Shown in pieces: positions 11,520-22,629 of a stretch of DNA of 64,000 nucleotides (the first letter of the stretch is position 1; every line of letters starts with the position of its first letter). A model generated the notes under the pieces. It was not told where the DNA came from. It saw only the letters and a program-made list of their open reading frames with translations, and did no database searches. Origin of the DNA: Zopfochytrium polystomum (taxonomy: Eukaryota > Chytridiomycota > Chytridiomycetes > Chytridiales > Chytridiaceae); NCBI GenBank assembly GCA_025765615.1, contig JAIVFJ010000019.1:470329-534328 (forward strand). The letters are read 5' to 3'. Made by a program: the position numbers and the translations under genes.

Positions 11520-11718
11520 CTATTTCTCACCTGATCCACAAAGTATCCCAATGAGCAGTTGAATACCGATAACGACAGGGGCGATCAGTGTCGACTGGCG
11601 GGGCCCACGGGCCAGTAAGAGAGGAAGCAGAAGGGCGCTCCCAAGGGCGCAACCAACCGCCTGAATGAATAGAGAGTATAGTTTTGGATCGATCCTCTCA
11701 ATTTTTTGGATAGCGTAC
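11520..11718 (-). pseudogene. fragment of a membrane transporter (possible MFS C-terminal half)
   Basis: The minus frame reads a soluble segment followed by two hydrophobic helices (SLFIQAVGCALGSALLLPLL, then LIAPVVIGIQLLIGILCG) and a Gly-Glu-Lys end. This looks like a piece of a polytopic transporter of MFS type. An AG acceptor-like site and a short upstream frame exist near 11718, but no N-terminal exons are recognisable in the next kilobases, which turn into CpG-poor DNA. I call it a 5'-truncated remnant; a spliced gene with missed exons is possible. Confidence 0.35.
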
Positions 11719-11899
11719 CTGCCCGCTGCACAGGACCGGCCCCGACTCCTCCTTGCCCTCAGACTCCTCGATGATGTATCGTTCAGTTCAGCCAGCGCAC
11801 GACCCACTGGAGCGAAACCCCCTTTGGCACCAGCCAAGATGGCGGCGGCGAACTCGACGGCGCGGCAGCTGCCGTAGCTGCAGCAGTTCGCCCTGTTTG

Positions 11900-12680
11900 T
11901 ATGGAGAGCCAATGCTCTCAGACAGATTGGTCTTGTTTAGAGTGCAGAACACACCCCTTTACTTGTACCCTATATGAACGAGGTTCGACCTGAGGTAGAA
12001 CTTGAAGAGCTTTGCAGGTCAAGGTAGAGGGGTATGGTGACTCAGATAAGAATAATGGTTTTTGTTTGTTGTATTCGAGGGTAGAGAGAGAGAGCAGGCA
12101 GATGTGATCAGGATCTGGGATGATGCTTCTCTGGAGCTGCTGGGGCTCCCCCTTTTATACCGCAGGTGGTCTCAGGAATCAGACTTTTGTGATAGCCTTT
12201 GGCCCTGGGAGATAGAGTTTAGACTTTGAGGAGTCCTATCAAATTGCTAGACTGAAGAACACTGATGTGGTCTACCCAGGCTGGGGATCGAAACCAACTC
12301 TAAGCACTCGTACAGTGTCAGAGATTGGGAGAAGTGTAGGTAACACTGGGACGAGCCCTAATGCCATCTTAACTCATCTTTGCTCTTGAAGACAGGTCAG
12401 AGGATCTTAAAAGGTGTAGGTAATGTGTGCAAACTCCAACACACCAGAGGTGGTTCACTTTGTGTTAGCTGGTGGGCTGTGGATGACCCAGGGGGTGTGC
12501 ATAAAGACAGTCCAGCGCAGCAATCTTGCAGGCGAATTTTGAATTTAAAAGAAAGAAACAAAGGCAGCAAAATGTTTATCAGGCAGAATGAGTAGCTGCT
12601 GTGGGACCAAGGTGGAGCTCACGCTGGGCCAGGCAGAGGGCGGAGCAAGGCATCAGTAACCAACCAGGAGAGAATGCAAC
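11900..12680. other. CpG-poor repeat-like DNA, no gene
   Basis: Base composition changes here to CpG-poor, mixed sequence. There is a degenerate tRNA-like T-arm near 12290 but no foldable tRNA, and no open frame with protein-like composition. Confidence 0.4.
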
Positions 12681-12792
12681 GCTCTGGGTGAGAGTCGAAT
12701 TCTACGACCTTCAGATGTCTGTGTAGTACACCTGTGTGAATTGAGGCTTGCAGGTATGAGACCGACGCTTTAACCAACTAAGCCACCAGAGC
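12681..12792 (-). tRNA. tRNA-Met(CAU), intron-containing, T-arm irregular
   Basis: The minus strand folds with acceptor GCTCTGG/CCAGAGC, a D-arm with GGTT, and an anticodon arm TCGGT-CTCATA whose 3' half is interrupted by an intron of about 38 nt after position 37. The T-stem has a bulged or extra base (GTAGA against TCTCAC) and the discriminator is G rather than A. It may be a functional variant or a recent pseudogene. Confidence 0.55.
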
Positions 12793-13008
12793 CTCCTCAA
12801 CAATGCGGCACTCAAACAATTCTACTTGCTAACAAGCCTGGAAACTGCGCATTGCAACTGATTGTGGGTAAGTCGGAGCCTGCAAACTTGCCAGCAGCTT
12901 TGGCTGAGCACGGCGCTCCTAGTAGGGCCGTGCCCGAGGCCTGGAGCAGATGCTCCTGTTGCACATTGTAGGCGCCGTTGTGGCCCTCTAGAGTCTAGAT
13001 AAGAGCAA

Positions 13009-13081
13009 TTCCCAGATTGCCTAACGGGTAAAGATTCCGCCCTTCCACGGCGCGATCGGCGTTCTATTCCTCATCTGGGAA
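13009..13081 (+). tRNA. tRNA-Gly(UCC)-like, probably degenerate
   Basis: The acceptor halves TTCCCAG and CTGGGAA pair, and the anticodon loop CTTCCAC in a CGCC/GGCG stem gives UCC. The T-arm 3' half does not pair with its 5' half, so this is likely a decayed copy. Confidence 0.4.
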
Positions 13082-13115
13082 GTGTAAGCGCTCTTCTCTG
13101 AGTGAGTGAATAAAG

Positions 13116-13252
13116 TGCTGGGCAAGTGTGACTGGCACAGGGTAAAAACCTCTCCTATATTATCTGCTTGAGCAGAGGAGGAGGAAAACTGTTTTTACCA
13201 GGTTTCTGTTCCACTAATTACTTGGAGTATTTATCAACTGCGCAAACCAGTA
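13116..13252 (+). repeat. dispersed repeat R1, copy 1
   Basis: About 135 bases, including ATTATCTGCTTGAGCAGAGG and the following GAGGAAAACTGTTT, recur with a few differences at 41936-42070 in the same orientation. Part of the repeat (TGCTTGAGCAG) is palindromic. The family is not identified. Confidence 0.7.
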
Positions 13253-13264
13253 CCTGGGCCTGCA

Positions 13265-13410
13265 TTGGCGGTGGCTCGCTCTCCCATTGGCATCGTGAGA
13301 ATGATAACTGACATTCACAAGAGGTTCGGGTCTGTCTTGTGCCTCTTGCTGCTAACCAGTCAGTTCTGCCTAACAGGAGGAACCAGCCATCTGTTGCCTA
13401 CTGGTGGTTG
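13265..13410 (+). repeat. dispersed repeat R2, copy 1
   Basis: The segment recurs in inverted orientation at about 39690-39845. The translated pair shares IGIVR and KRFGS-ILCLL-like strings with substitutions, so it is an old interspersed repeat, possibly a piece of a transposon coding region. Confidence 0.6.
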
Positions 13411-13886
13411 GTTGGTTGTGCCACTGTCATGTCCTGACGCCTTGAATCGTCATATTTCTGTGCTTCTTCCTGGGGAACCTGATTGTCACCTATGACGTTG
13501 GCCCAACCCCAACTTGTTCAGTGTGCAAGCACCTGGGATTGTTGAAAGCACAGAACCCCCCTTTTCAGGACAAGAAAACACTTCCAACTGACCAACAAGT
13601 CGTCACCTCCCACACCTGCGCCTCGCTGTCTGCCATGGGCCCATCAGGGCCCCAGCCACCGGACTTAGAAGGAGGACATGAAAAGAAAGCCACATGGCTC
13701 AGTCAGTGTTGAAGCTGCAGCATACACTCACTCATCTGCATCGGTTCCAGGCAGTTCCTCATCCTCAACTGAATTGCTTATTTGTTTGCTTCAATGTTGT
13801 ATTGACAATCAAAGCTGGAGATAAATGGCTAGATGTTACGTACCAGTAGCGAATTTCTTTAAATGTGCAGAGTATGCGCTCATGCA

Positions 13887-13968
13887 GACAACGTGGCCGA
13901 GCGGTTAAGGCGACAGACTAGAAATCTGTTACGGTTTCCGTGCGCAGGTTCGAGTCCTGCCGTTGTCG
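13887..13968 (+). tRNA. tRNA-Ser(AGA)
   Basis: Full cloverleaf: acceptor GACAACG/CGTTGTC, D-arm GAGCGGTTAAGGC, anticodon loop CTAGAAA giving AGA, a long type II variable arm, T-arm GCAGG-TTCGAGT-CCTGC. No intron. It is close in sequence to the tRNA-Ser(CGA) at 44035. Confidence 0.95.
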
Positions 13969-14596
13969 ATAGGGAGTTTTTTTTGGTCAACATCCGTCCC
14001 CACGAAATGTTCTTAAATTCCTTTATTTTCCTTCAATTCTGTTTTGATTTGGTTTAATTCAATTTTTCAGGCCGGACAGCTTGGCCTTTCGAAATTGCGA
14101 ATCAAGCTGAATGGAAAAAAAGCCCTCCTTACAAACAAACTGGTCCCAAATTACTGATTTTATAAAGATTTTTGTATAAGAAAGTTGAATGTCCGATTTG
14201 ATTTGTGCGTGGCGGCTGATCGGTTGCTGCAGGCCTGGGCCAGGCAGTGCGAACAAGTCTCTTCTTTGGGGAGCCTTGGGGAATAGGTCCTTGCCAGCAG
14301 AGCTTGGCTTGCCAAAACCACCTTCATCTTCTCAATCAATCAAATCCCAATCCCAGGCATCAGATGTCTTCTTGGCTGCAGGCTGGGCTGATGGTTTGAG
14401 GTAAGATGAACAACTTATGGACATGCAGAACATGCAGTTTAAGCACGCTGCATATGCAGCCACTGCTGTGTTGGTGTTGAAGGCTCAGGCTAGTGTGGGG
14501 TGCAGAAGTTTGGGGTTGGCAAGGAGCATGTCAAGGAGTGCTTGCCACCAGCTGGATGAAAGTGCAAACTTTGATCCAATCCAATCCAATCCAATC

Positions 14597-14630
<34 letters not shown>

Positions 14631-14807
14631 GAAGAAACAAAAGCAAAACCCTCCCAAAGTCCAATCTGACCATGATTGCCACAGCTCCAAAAGCTAACCA
14701 AGAAAGAAACACCATAGGAAATTCTCAAAGTCAAGCTGGACGCTGCCCAGTGGGATTTCTTGCTTTCAGGAGTGGGAGAGCACAACAGCGTTACCCCATT
14801 AGGGTCA
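13969..14807. other. CpG-poor intergenic DNA with (TCCAA)n and poly-A
   Basis: No gene recognised. A short CCAAT tandem at about 14575-14598 runs into a 27-base poly-A tract, a layout typical of the 3' end of a retroposed copy, but no parent sequence is recognisable. Confidence 0.45.
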
Positions 14808-14879
14808 AGCCCATGGTGGGGATTGAACCCACGATCTCTCCCTTAGGGGGGGAACGCAATACCACTTTGCTACACGGGC
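14808..14879 (-). tRNA. tRNA-Arg(CCU)-like with C33
   Basis: Fully paired cloverleaf: acceptor GCCCGTG/CATGGGC, anticodon stem TTCCC/GGGAG, T-arm GTGGG-TTCAATC-CCCAC. The seven-base loop CCCCTAA puts CCU at positions 34-36 but C instead of the near-universal U at position 33. It may be a one-base slip in a C7 run or a non-functional copy. Confidence 0.6.
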
Positions 14880-15571
14880 CTGGGCACTACTTTTACTGTT
14901 GGGAGTACTCACCTTCGTCGAAACTTTCTTCCAGTTAGCTATCAAACTGAGAATTATTGGTCCGAAAGAAACCAATTAAAAAAAATCTTTTTGATAAATA
15001 TAATAAGCAGGTAAATAGGTGGATTGAAATTGAACGCACTTTCCTTCCCAAGTGGACATGCAATGCTGGAATCAGCTGGATATTGCCAGAGGCCAAGCAT
15101 AGGCCCCCAGTTTCAAATACAGCAGCAATCGGAATGAATGAGTGGATCCAATCCTTTTCGCAATTGTATCCAGTAGACCGAGTCCTGCCCCTGCAAAATG
15201 AAGGGGAGGCTGGACAGCTCCACCACACAGACACCTTTCACGCGAAAGCAAACCACAGAACAATGTAATGACATGATGAAGTCAAATCCTCGACACAAAT
15301 AGGGTGACCGATCCACAACTTTAATACCGCCCTCACGCACTTTGCTGCCTTTTGGATATTTCCAGAGTGCTTTAACGGGAAATGTATTGTCCTTGCGAAG
15401 GGAGCGCAATGGCCGCGGCAAGGTAGCAAGTGCACGCTTCCAGCACTTAAAAAAGCAATGAAGATTGGCAGCTCCTGTGTGAACCCCGAGGAAAAGCAAA
15501 GAGAGAGAGAGAGAGTGAGAGAGTGAGTGAGCACCGATTTCTCGAAGCGTGGGGCGTTTGGAGCCATTTTT
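14880..15571. other. intergenic, no gene recognised
   Basis: Mixed-composition DNA between the tRNA-Arg-like gene and the SDR stop. Contains a short GA run near 15500. Open frames on both strands lack domain signal. Confidence 0.45.
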
Positions 15572-16309
15572 TCAGTAGGAGAACGCAATCCCGCCTGAAG
15601 CGCCAATGCTCTGGCCGGTGATCCACCTGCTCTTTGGATCCAACAGAAAAACGATCGCCGCCGCCACGTCCTCGGGCTTGCCAATCTCCCCAAACGGAGT
15701 CATCTTCGCGGCCGCCTCCTCAGACACCGTCGTCATGTCCGTCTTTGTGATCCCCGGCAGCACCGCGTTGACCCTGATCTTCCGCGGACCCAGCTCCACC
15801 GCCAGCGCCCGCGTGTACGCGTCCATCGCCCCCTTGGACGCCGTGTACGTCGTGCGGTGCGGGAACGGAACCCGCGTCATCGCAGACGACACGTTCACCA
15901 CGCTGCCGCCGTCCGCGATGTGGCGTACCGCCGATGCCGTCACGTACAGGAACGAAAACACGTTCGCATCGATCGTTCGCCGAATTTGCTCGGGTGTGGT
16001 TGTCGCGATCGGCGCGGGCTCGTAGACGCCCGCGTTGTTGACCAGTCCCGTGATCGTGCCGAAACGTGCGACCGTCTCGTCAATTAGCTTGGCAGCGCCT
16101 TCCGGGGTGGACACGTCGGCCTGGATCGCGAGCGCGGCGCCGGCGCCGAGGGCGACGAGCTCGGAGACGAGGCTGGCGGCGGATGCCGAGGAAGTGTTGT
16201 AGTTGATGACGATGGCGGTGGAGGGCGCGGAGATCTGCCTTGCGGTGGCTGCGCCGATGCCTTTGGCGCCGCCGGTGATGATGATGACGCGCTCGAAGGT
16301 GGAGGCCAT
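15572..16309 (-). CDS. short-chain dehydrogenase/reductase (classical SDR), intronless
   Basis: A single 245-residue frame, the usual size for a classical SDR. It shows the Rossmann motif TGGAKGIGAATA near the N-terminus, the acidic DVS adenine-ring site, NNAG, an NVSS strand, and the catalytic Ser-Tyr-Lys set with YTASK about 155 residues in, plus PGITKTDM after it. The TGGxxGIG pattern with an Asn/Tyr-containing beta2 end (VINYN) suggests NADP(H) preference. The substrate cannot be told; FabG-like and secondary alcohol dehydrogenases look alike at this level. I chose the Met right before STFERV; an upstream Met at 16378 would add 23 residues without domain match. Lack of introns among intron-rich neighbours is compatible with acquisition from bacteria, but is not proof. 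Confidence 0.9.
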   Translation of the reverse strand: MASTFERVIIITGGAKGIGAATARQISAPSTAIVINYNTSSASAASLVSELVALGAGAALAIQADVSTPEGAAKLIDETVARFGTITGLVNNAGVYEPAPIATTTPEQIRRTIDANVFSFLYVTASAVRHIADGGSVVNVSSAMTRVPFPHRTTYTASKGAMDAYTRALAVELGPRKIRVNAVLPGITKTDMTTVSEEAAAKMTPFGEIGKPEDVAAAIVFLLDPKSRWITGQSIGASGGIAFSY

Positions 16310-17510
16310 CTCCTGTGCCGGGTGAACGCGGGACTGTCTGTTTCTGTAGGTGTTCAAATTCGGTTTTCCGCCAAACACTGTTTTTCCGTTGGCCGAAATT
16401 TTTTGTGGCGAAGTGTCGGAAATGTCAACTCACATAAAAATTCGCGGCCACAGACCACCTCCCCAAGGCCACACCTACGCCAACCTTCCATCCTCCAGCA
16501 ATCATATCTGCAAATTATCGAGCTTTCTCTCTTTTTGGCTGTTGTTGGAACATTCTGCTAAAACAGCAGCGAAGGAAAACCAAAATTAAAACAATCGTTC
16601 CTTTTTTAGGCCTTTCCAAACTCTCAAGCAGCAAAACGCCAAAATCACTCAAAAGGAAATCAAAGTTAGTGTGGTGAACTGGAGCGAGAGTGCCGAAGAG
16701 GAGGAACTATGAAACCATTAGAGGCGAGACGCACTGGTTACAAAGACTTCTCAAAGTAGACTGAGCAATGACGGCCTGTCGGCTTCCATAGTCTGCGTTG
16801 GGTATCGCATTCCAGCCACCGTAAACGCCGTCAATCATATGGCGGATAGCCTGTCCTCATCATGACCAGTCAGCACACCACGGCGGCCCAATTCGCGGCG
16901 CCTCGATATCGGGTGGTGGGTCGGCCACTGGGTTGACCATATGTTTGATGAGAATGAAGGCGTATAAGCTCGGCGCACCGCTTTTCTTTTTTCTCTTTTG
17001 CACCACAGTTGGGGTGGTGAAACAAAATGGATGAAGAAAACCAGGATGGGTGAGGCTGTGGCGGGGAAATGTGCGAAAGGAACGGAAAGATCAACTAAAC
17101 AGGAAAAAAAAAAAAAAAAGAAAGAAAGAAATTAAGGAAACAGGAAAAGGGCAGAGGTTCTGGCAGTCCGACGCAAGCAGAAACGGACAGCTGCCGCCGG
17201 TCGGGAGTCGGAGTTGTGCTCCCTTGCAGGAAAGAAGAGCAAGACACCACCACCCACAGCCACAACCGACCTTGTTTCCTTTTTTGGGCGGATTAATAAA
17301 AAATGCTGCCAAATATGGAACGGTTGGGAAAGACAGCGTAGGAGAGGAAAAAGAGGCCGGCCGGACAGACAATCTATCAAATATCATCCCTTCGCGCAAA
17401 CGATCATCACTATATTACTTGTTTATAATGGATTAGCCCCACCGCACCAACCCCCACGTCCCGTTCATTTCTCTCTCTTTCGCAAGCACACCAGCAAATA
17501 ACTCTCAGAG
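16310..17510. other. intergenic, no gene recognised
   Basis: The region upstream of both the SDR (-) and tyrosinase (+) genes should contain both promoters. A short purine-rich A tract lies at 17102-17130. Frames on either strand are short and of unconvincing composition. Confidence 0.45.
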
Positions 17511-17840
17511 ATGTGGCGGCGGCGGCTCCCCTCTGCCTCCCCTTCCTTCTTCTCTCTAAGCGCCGCCGCCGTTACTGCGCTCGCCGCCATTGCCGTGGCG
17601 TTCCTCGTGGGCGCTGCCCCCGCTGCTGCCGACTGCACCAACCCTACGGTGCGGAGGGAGTGGTCGAGCCTGTCGTCGTCGCAAAAGTCCCAATGTGAGT
17701 ACAAAGACGAGACATTGTGCAGTCGTTGTTGGGGAGACCGCACGGTTTGTCAACCGAGCCATAACTACTGCTAATCGGACGCTCCCTCTCCTCCATCTCT
17801 CTCCCACTCGATGCCGCACATATCCCGCTCCTCTCTCTCT

Positions 17841-17877
<37 letters not shown>

Positions 17878-19942
17878 CATGTAGATATCAACGCCATCAA
17901 GCAGCTCTCCAAGAGGCCCCTTTCCGGCCAGGGCATGGACGCCTCCACTCCAATCACGGACTACTCCACTCTCTCGCTCGGCGACTTCACCGCAACCCAC
18001 TCTGCTAAAGCCTTTTACGCTCACGGAAATGCACAGTTCTTCCCGTACCACCGCGCGATGCTCTGGAACTTTGACCAAGCTCTGCAAACCGTTGGCTGGA
18101 AAATCGGTCCGGTTTACTTTGACTGGGCGCTGTACTCTCAGGTGCTTATGTGTGGGCGGGGGAATTTCACTCTGTAGTGTCACATGAGCGATACGCGCGG
18201 GCTCGAAACTAACCTTGCTTCATCAGTCGTGGGACAAGAGCGACTTGTTCTCCTCGGCGTACGCCGGAACCTGGACATCGTCAGCGGCCGACTGCCTCGC
18301 CGACGGCCCCTTCAAGCGCGGCGACTACAACGTATCCCTAAACCCGCCGACTGCGACAGCGAGTATCGAAAACACATACGTGACTCGAGTCTACAACGGC
18401 GACTCCACCTGCCTTCGCCGGAACTCTCACGTCGGCAGTGCTCTCAACGACCCCGTTTCGCTTCTGCTCTGGTACGGAACAGCCGGGACGTACTCAGACT
18501 TTCGTAGCGCCAGCGGTGTGGACGATAGATTCAACTGGCACTCGACTGTCCACGAGACGTTTGGTGGTGACGGCGATATGGCAAACCCGTACTTCAGTCC
18601 GAAGTATGTTATCCATCTCTTGCATATTTCTATCGCTGACATCATCCCACCCTCATAACTGGATTGCAGCGATCCGCTCTTTTACTGTAAGTGGCGTTGT
18701 TTCCATCTCTTCCCAGCCTTCACCAATTCCTGACCACTTTTGACCATCCCAAAGTTCACCATGGCATGGTAGACAAAGTAAGCGAAAAGCCCCCCTCGAA
18801 TCATTCCCAATGTCAGCTACACACTGACAAAACGAAAAACACACCAGATCTGGTTCAAATGGCAGAGCATCTGCGACGAGTACCGCACATCGTACACCGG
18901 CAGCCTCAACTCTGGAGGCCAAGCCTCGCTCAACGAAGTCCTCGACTCGTGGTACATTGAAGCCCAAGACGTAATCGACACTCGCTCCGGCAAGCTCTGC
19001 TACATTTACGAAAAAACCGCGAGCGACATCCCGTTCACCGCACCGACGTGCCCGGGTGGTGGGGCGCCGAATTTGGACCCCTGGGCCGAGAAAGGGTCCG
19101 TGGACGTCACCGACAAGGCTGCCAACGACTCTGCAACCCCGCCCGCCCCCGTCGACTCGTCGCAGTGGCTCACCCAGCTCGTCCAGGCGCTCCTCCCTCT
19201 CGGCAGCGGCAAATCAAAGTCCCGCAGGGACGACGCGGCCGCAGCGTCCGCCGTCGCCGTCGTCGCCGCCAACGCCACGGTAAATTCCACGGCCAACGCC
19301 AACGCCACCGAATCCACGACGGCGACGTTCGACCCCCTCGCATGGACCGCCAACGTCACCGTCGCACCCGACAAACGCAGCGTCGTCCTCCACGGCGTCA
19401 CCCTCGACGTCCCCACCGGGTACGTCCTCGACAAAATCTTCCCCCGACACATCCTCGTCCGAAAAGTCGCCCTCGCCGACGTCGCCAACGACGGTCGCGA
19501 CCAGTTCAAAGTTGTCACGCTCGTCGCCGCCGCGCGGAACGGTACCGTGCCGGACGTGTGGACGCCGCCGTCGACGGAGGACGGAGAGCTGGAGGAGTCG
19601 GAGGAAGAAAGGGCCGAGAGGGAGGAGATTTTTAAACTCTTTGACCCCATCGCGGAGCACCAGGCCGCCACCGCCGCCGCCGCCGCCGCCACTGCCACCG
19701 AGGCGGATGCGGCGGCGGTGGACGCACCAGCAGTCGCGCCGACCGTCGTCGACAGCCTCGCGATGCCCGCGTTCCTCACCCCCGCGCAGCTCGAAAAGTG
19801 GATGATCGACCCCGTCGGGTACCGCCTGTGGGAGAACCGCGTCCGCAAGGTCGTCCACTACTACAACACCGACCCGCGGTCGCAGTCGCCGGCGGTGGTC
19901 AAGGCGAGGGAGCTCGCGGCGGCGGAGGGGGTTGCATTGTGA
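17511..19942 (+). CDS. secreted tyrosinase (type 3 copper polyphenol oxidase)
   Basis: Exons 17511-17694, 17885-18141, 18227-18603, 18670-18686, 18755-18777 and 18848-19942 join in phase with canonical donors (GTGAGT, GTATGT, GTAAGT). The N-terminus is a basic stretch plus a long hydrophobic segment ending VGAAPAAA, a signal peptide. CuA: HGNAQFFPYHRAMLWNFDQA with an upstream His. CuB: HSTVHETFGG, then DPLFYFHHGMVDKIWFKWQ, the HH-x-x-V-D signature. The 17-nt exon encodes DPLFY and the 23-nt exon encodes FHHGMVDK, so the CuB core is split by three introns. The C-terminal extension (about 300 residues) has many N-glycosylation sequons, an SRRD basic site that could be proteolytic, and Ala/Glu-rich stretches, as in latent tyrosinases. 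The product would oxidise phenols to quinones for melanin or wall cross-linking. Confidence 0.92.
17842..17876 (+). repeat. poly-C tract in tyrosinase intron 1
   Basis: About 35 consecutive C bases stand eight bases before the intron 1 acceptor. They act as an extreme polypyrimidine tract and could form i-motif/G-quadruplex structures. Length is likely polymorphic and hard to sequence exactly. Confidence 0.95.
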
Positions 19943-20433
19943 GATGAGAGCGTCTGGGAAGACTGGATTGACTATATGGAAAGTGTGTGGTGTATCGGTT
20001 CGCTTGTGATCTTCTTGCAATTGATTAGTCCCTTTGGAGGTTGCTGCATGGAGAAGACGGATAGAAAGAAGTAAAAAGTACGTGGTGTTGAGATATGGCA
20101 AAATAGAGCGCCTGCTACAATGAGAGTATTTGCTACGCTCCATTGCCCTCGCTTGCGTCGAAGGGTAGTTTTCGCACTTTATGAATACTGCCAATCGGTC
20201 GGTTGGGGAGAAGGAAACCGTTGAAACCTCCAAAAAAAAAAAAAAAAACAGACTTTTTCTTTTGGTTCAAAGTGATAATGCAATGGTCCTTTAATTGCTG
20301 TTGCTCTTTGTATCTCTGTCAGTAAAAATTCCATTTTTACTCCATCTACCCTCTCCTTTTGTTTGTCCGTTCACTATAACCTTTCCTCCTCAAAATTGCT
20401 ACGTCACTTTGCACCATTCACCACGATCCATCG
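19943..20433. other. intergenic between convergent genes; no gene
   Basis: The 3' flanks of the tyrosinase gene (+) and the polytopic membrane protein gene (-) meet here. A 17-base A-run lies at 20232. Nothing else recognised. Confidence 0.5.
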
Positions 20434-22283
20434 TCAGTGAACAGCCGAAGCCCGCTTCGACGCGCGAGCAGCGTCCGAAACAGAATTCTTGTCAAACGAG
20501 GACTTCGCCGACGCGGGTCGCCCCTGCATGGCCGAGACCAGCTTCCGCACGCGGTCGGCGTCGGTTAGGAGAACAACGCACATGACGCCCGGAGCCACGA
20601 TGATGAAGACCCTGTGGTGGTGGTGGTGTAGGGGGTTGGGGGTTGTAGGAAAGGATGATGTTTGCCGTTGCGGCTGGGTGTCAGCGCATTATAACTGGCG
20701 TCAAAGTTTGACTTGCCATGCTGTGAAGGCGGAGATTTAGGAAGTGTGAGAAACAAGCGACCGCGCGAAACGCGAAACAGGACAAATAATGGTGGAGAAA
20801 GAGATCGTTGTTGTTCCTCACCTTGCGTCGAAACGAGGAATCCGCCTGCCCAAAGTATTCGCGTTAGATTGTTTAGGACGACGCTGCTCCTGTGGCCTTC
20901 CAATCGCACTCGAGCTCCACCTTCCCTATCCCTCCCTCTCTTATCTCCCTCTTTCCTCCTCTTCCCCCCGCCTCGCCTCCCCATACCTGTAGTCAGGAAA
21001 AACAGAGTGAGCGACACCGAGTACAGCAGGCATCGCAGCACGATGTCCAAGTAGTTTACGACCGACGGCTTCACTTCGTTGATCTGGCCCATGACAGCGA
21101 CGATGCGCGCTTGCGATGCTATAAAGAAAAGCGTGTCGACGGTGACAATGTACACTAGGAGTGCGATGGACAGCTTTTGCACGGCTGGGTTGGGCATCGT
21201 TCCAAAGTTGTCCTAGAACGGTATTTGGGGGGGTCTCAGCTTGAAGGGAAGGAGCGTTATTGGAAATTGTTACCTTCATGTCCTTGTAAAAAAGAGTCGA
21301 CGCTTTGATGATGAGGGAAAAAATCAGCCCGAAGTACAAATTGCTTTGAAGGCACTTGTTTACGGAGGGAATGCTGCACTAACCGGCCCTGGAACGGACG
21401 GACGCGGGGCAAAAGAAGGAGTGAGTCGGAGCTTTTTTTTTTTGAGATCGGGCCCAGGGCCATCGTAGCAATGGGGTCACTCACATAAAGATTGCGAATT
21501 CGATTGCAGAGATCGCCAGCGACGGGATCCAAAGCCAATATTGCTTGGTGGGCAGCATCAAAATCAATGCCCGGTAGGTGGTGTGATACGAAAGAGAGGC
21601 GAACTAGCGAGAAGAAATCAATAATTGGTCTCGCGGGGAGTGTGTGGAGTAGATCTAGAGGCAACTGATCTGAACGGGATCGTTTCCGTACCATAATGTC
21701 GAAAGCAGCTTCGATAAATTACGTGTAAAACAAAGGAGTGGATCCCACGGTCAGTGAAATTGACCATGCGTGCCCCGAAATACGCCGCTCAACTGCTTCC
21801 CAGCCGCTGCCAGTCGAAAATGAGCTGCACGCCGTCCAGCGACGTTTCAACGCTCATCTGCTGAAACGTGATCGTGCCCGTCACGCATCCGACGAGGTAG
21901 AAGAGCAGCGCGACCCACATCGAATACGCCATGTGCCTGTTCTCGATCTTGTTGATGTGCTCACGGAAGCAGATTGCCTGGCGAGTAATTTTTGCGGAGG
22001 TGGGGGGTTTTGTGCGTGGTGTGGAGGTTGGCGACGTGGGGTGGAGAGCGGGATGTTTGGCGGCCCCGGGAGAAGGACAGGGCTATGGAAATCGGATCGA
22101 AAGGGGTTACGCGACGTCGATCTTACCACTGCCAGGGACAACAGCAAGCCGGCACTGTTTTGGTCGCTGAGGCTCCTGCTCGCAATGCAAGGGGTGGAGG
22201 GGAAGAAGTGCACGCGTCAGGGGACATGATAAGAGAACATGCAGAGGGCGTCTTCGCGCTCACACGTAGTCGGGCACCACCAT
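20434..22283 (-). CDS. polytopic (about seven-helix) membrane protein with many small exons
   Basis: No family recognised. The exon chain, each junction kept in phase, is 22283-22264 (20 nt), 22175-22127, 21977-21794, 21708-21692 (17 nt), 21603-21485, 21373-21274, 21212-20987, 20896-20822, and a last exon from about 20611 to 20434. The product starts MVVPDYV and carries hydrophobic segments including SAGLLLSLAV, MWVALLFYLVGCVTG, YWLWIPSLAISAIEFAIF, YFGLIFSLIIKASTLF, KLSIALLVYIVTVDTLFFI, LYSVSLTLFFLTT and VFIIVAPGVMCVVLL. The tail is Ser/Ala/Lys-rich and polar. The layout suggests a receptor- or channel-like protein with an outside N-terminus. The last junction (exon 8 to 9) does not keep phase as I read it, so either a splice site or one base there is wrong. 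Confidence 0.6.
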
Positions 22284-22533
22284 GGACGCGTTTCATGCAG
22301 AATGTTACGGTGAGTTGGTCCAGAAGCTCGCTTCCGACATGCTGAATGTTTCCGCGGGACCAAGGTTTTGGTAAACAACATTTCCAGCGCTATACTGTCC
22401 TCACCCTCTTCAGCATGTTACATACTCAACTCGTTACTGGTTGAAAGTTAGTCTGCTCCATTCTATGTCTGTAATTCTTTCAATAACATTTTATATTACC
22501 TTCAAAAATAAAGTAGTGGAAGTTTTCCAGCAG

Positions 22534-22629
22534 GCCCCTGTGACGCAGTGGTAGCGTGTGGATCTTATGCGCCTTTGGATGCAAGGCCATGCAGGTCCGA
22601 AGCCGTGAGTTCAACCCTCACCAGGGGCA
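22534..22629 (+). tRNA. tRNA-Ile(UAU), intron-containing
   Basis: Acceptor GCCCCTG/CAGGGGC with discriminator A, T-arm GTGAG-TTCAACC-CTCAC, anticodon arm TGGAT-CTTATG with TAT at 34-36, an intron of about 24 nt (22570-22593) at the canonical site after position 37, then GTCCG closing the stem. All stems pair. Confidence 0.85.

Noticed and set aside
12240..12310. Possible tRNA T-arm-like sequence
   Set aside because: Only a single weak arm is present, with no acceptor or anticodon stem.
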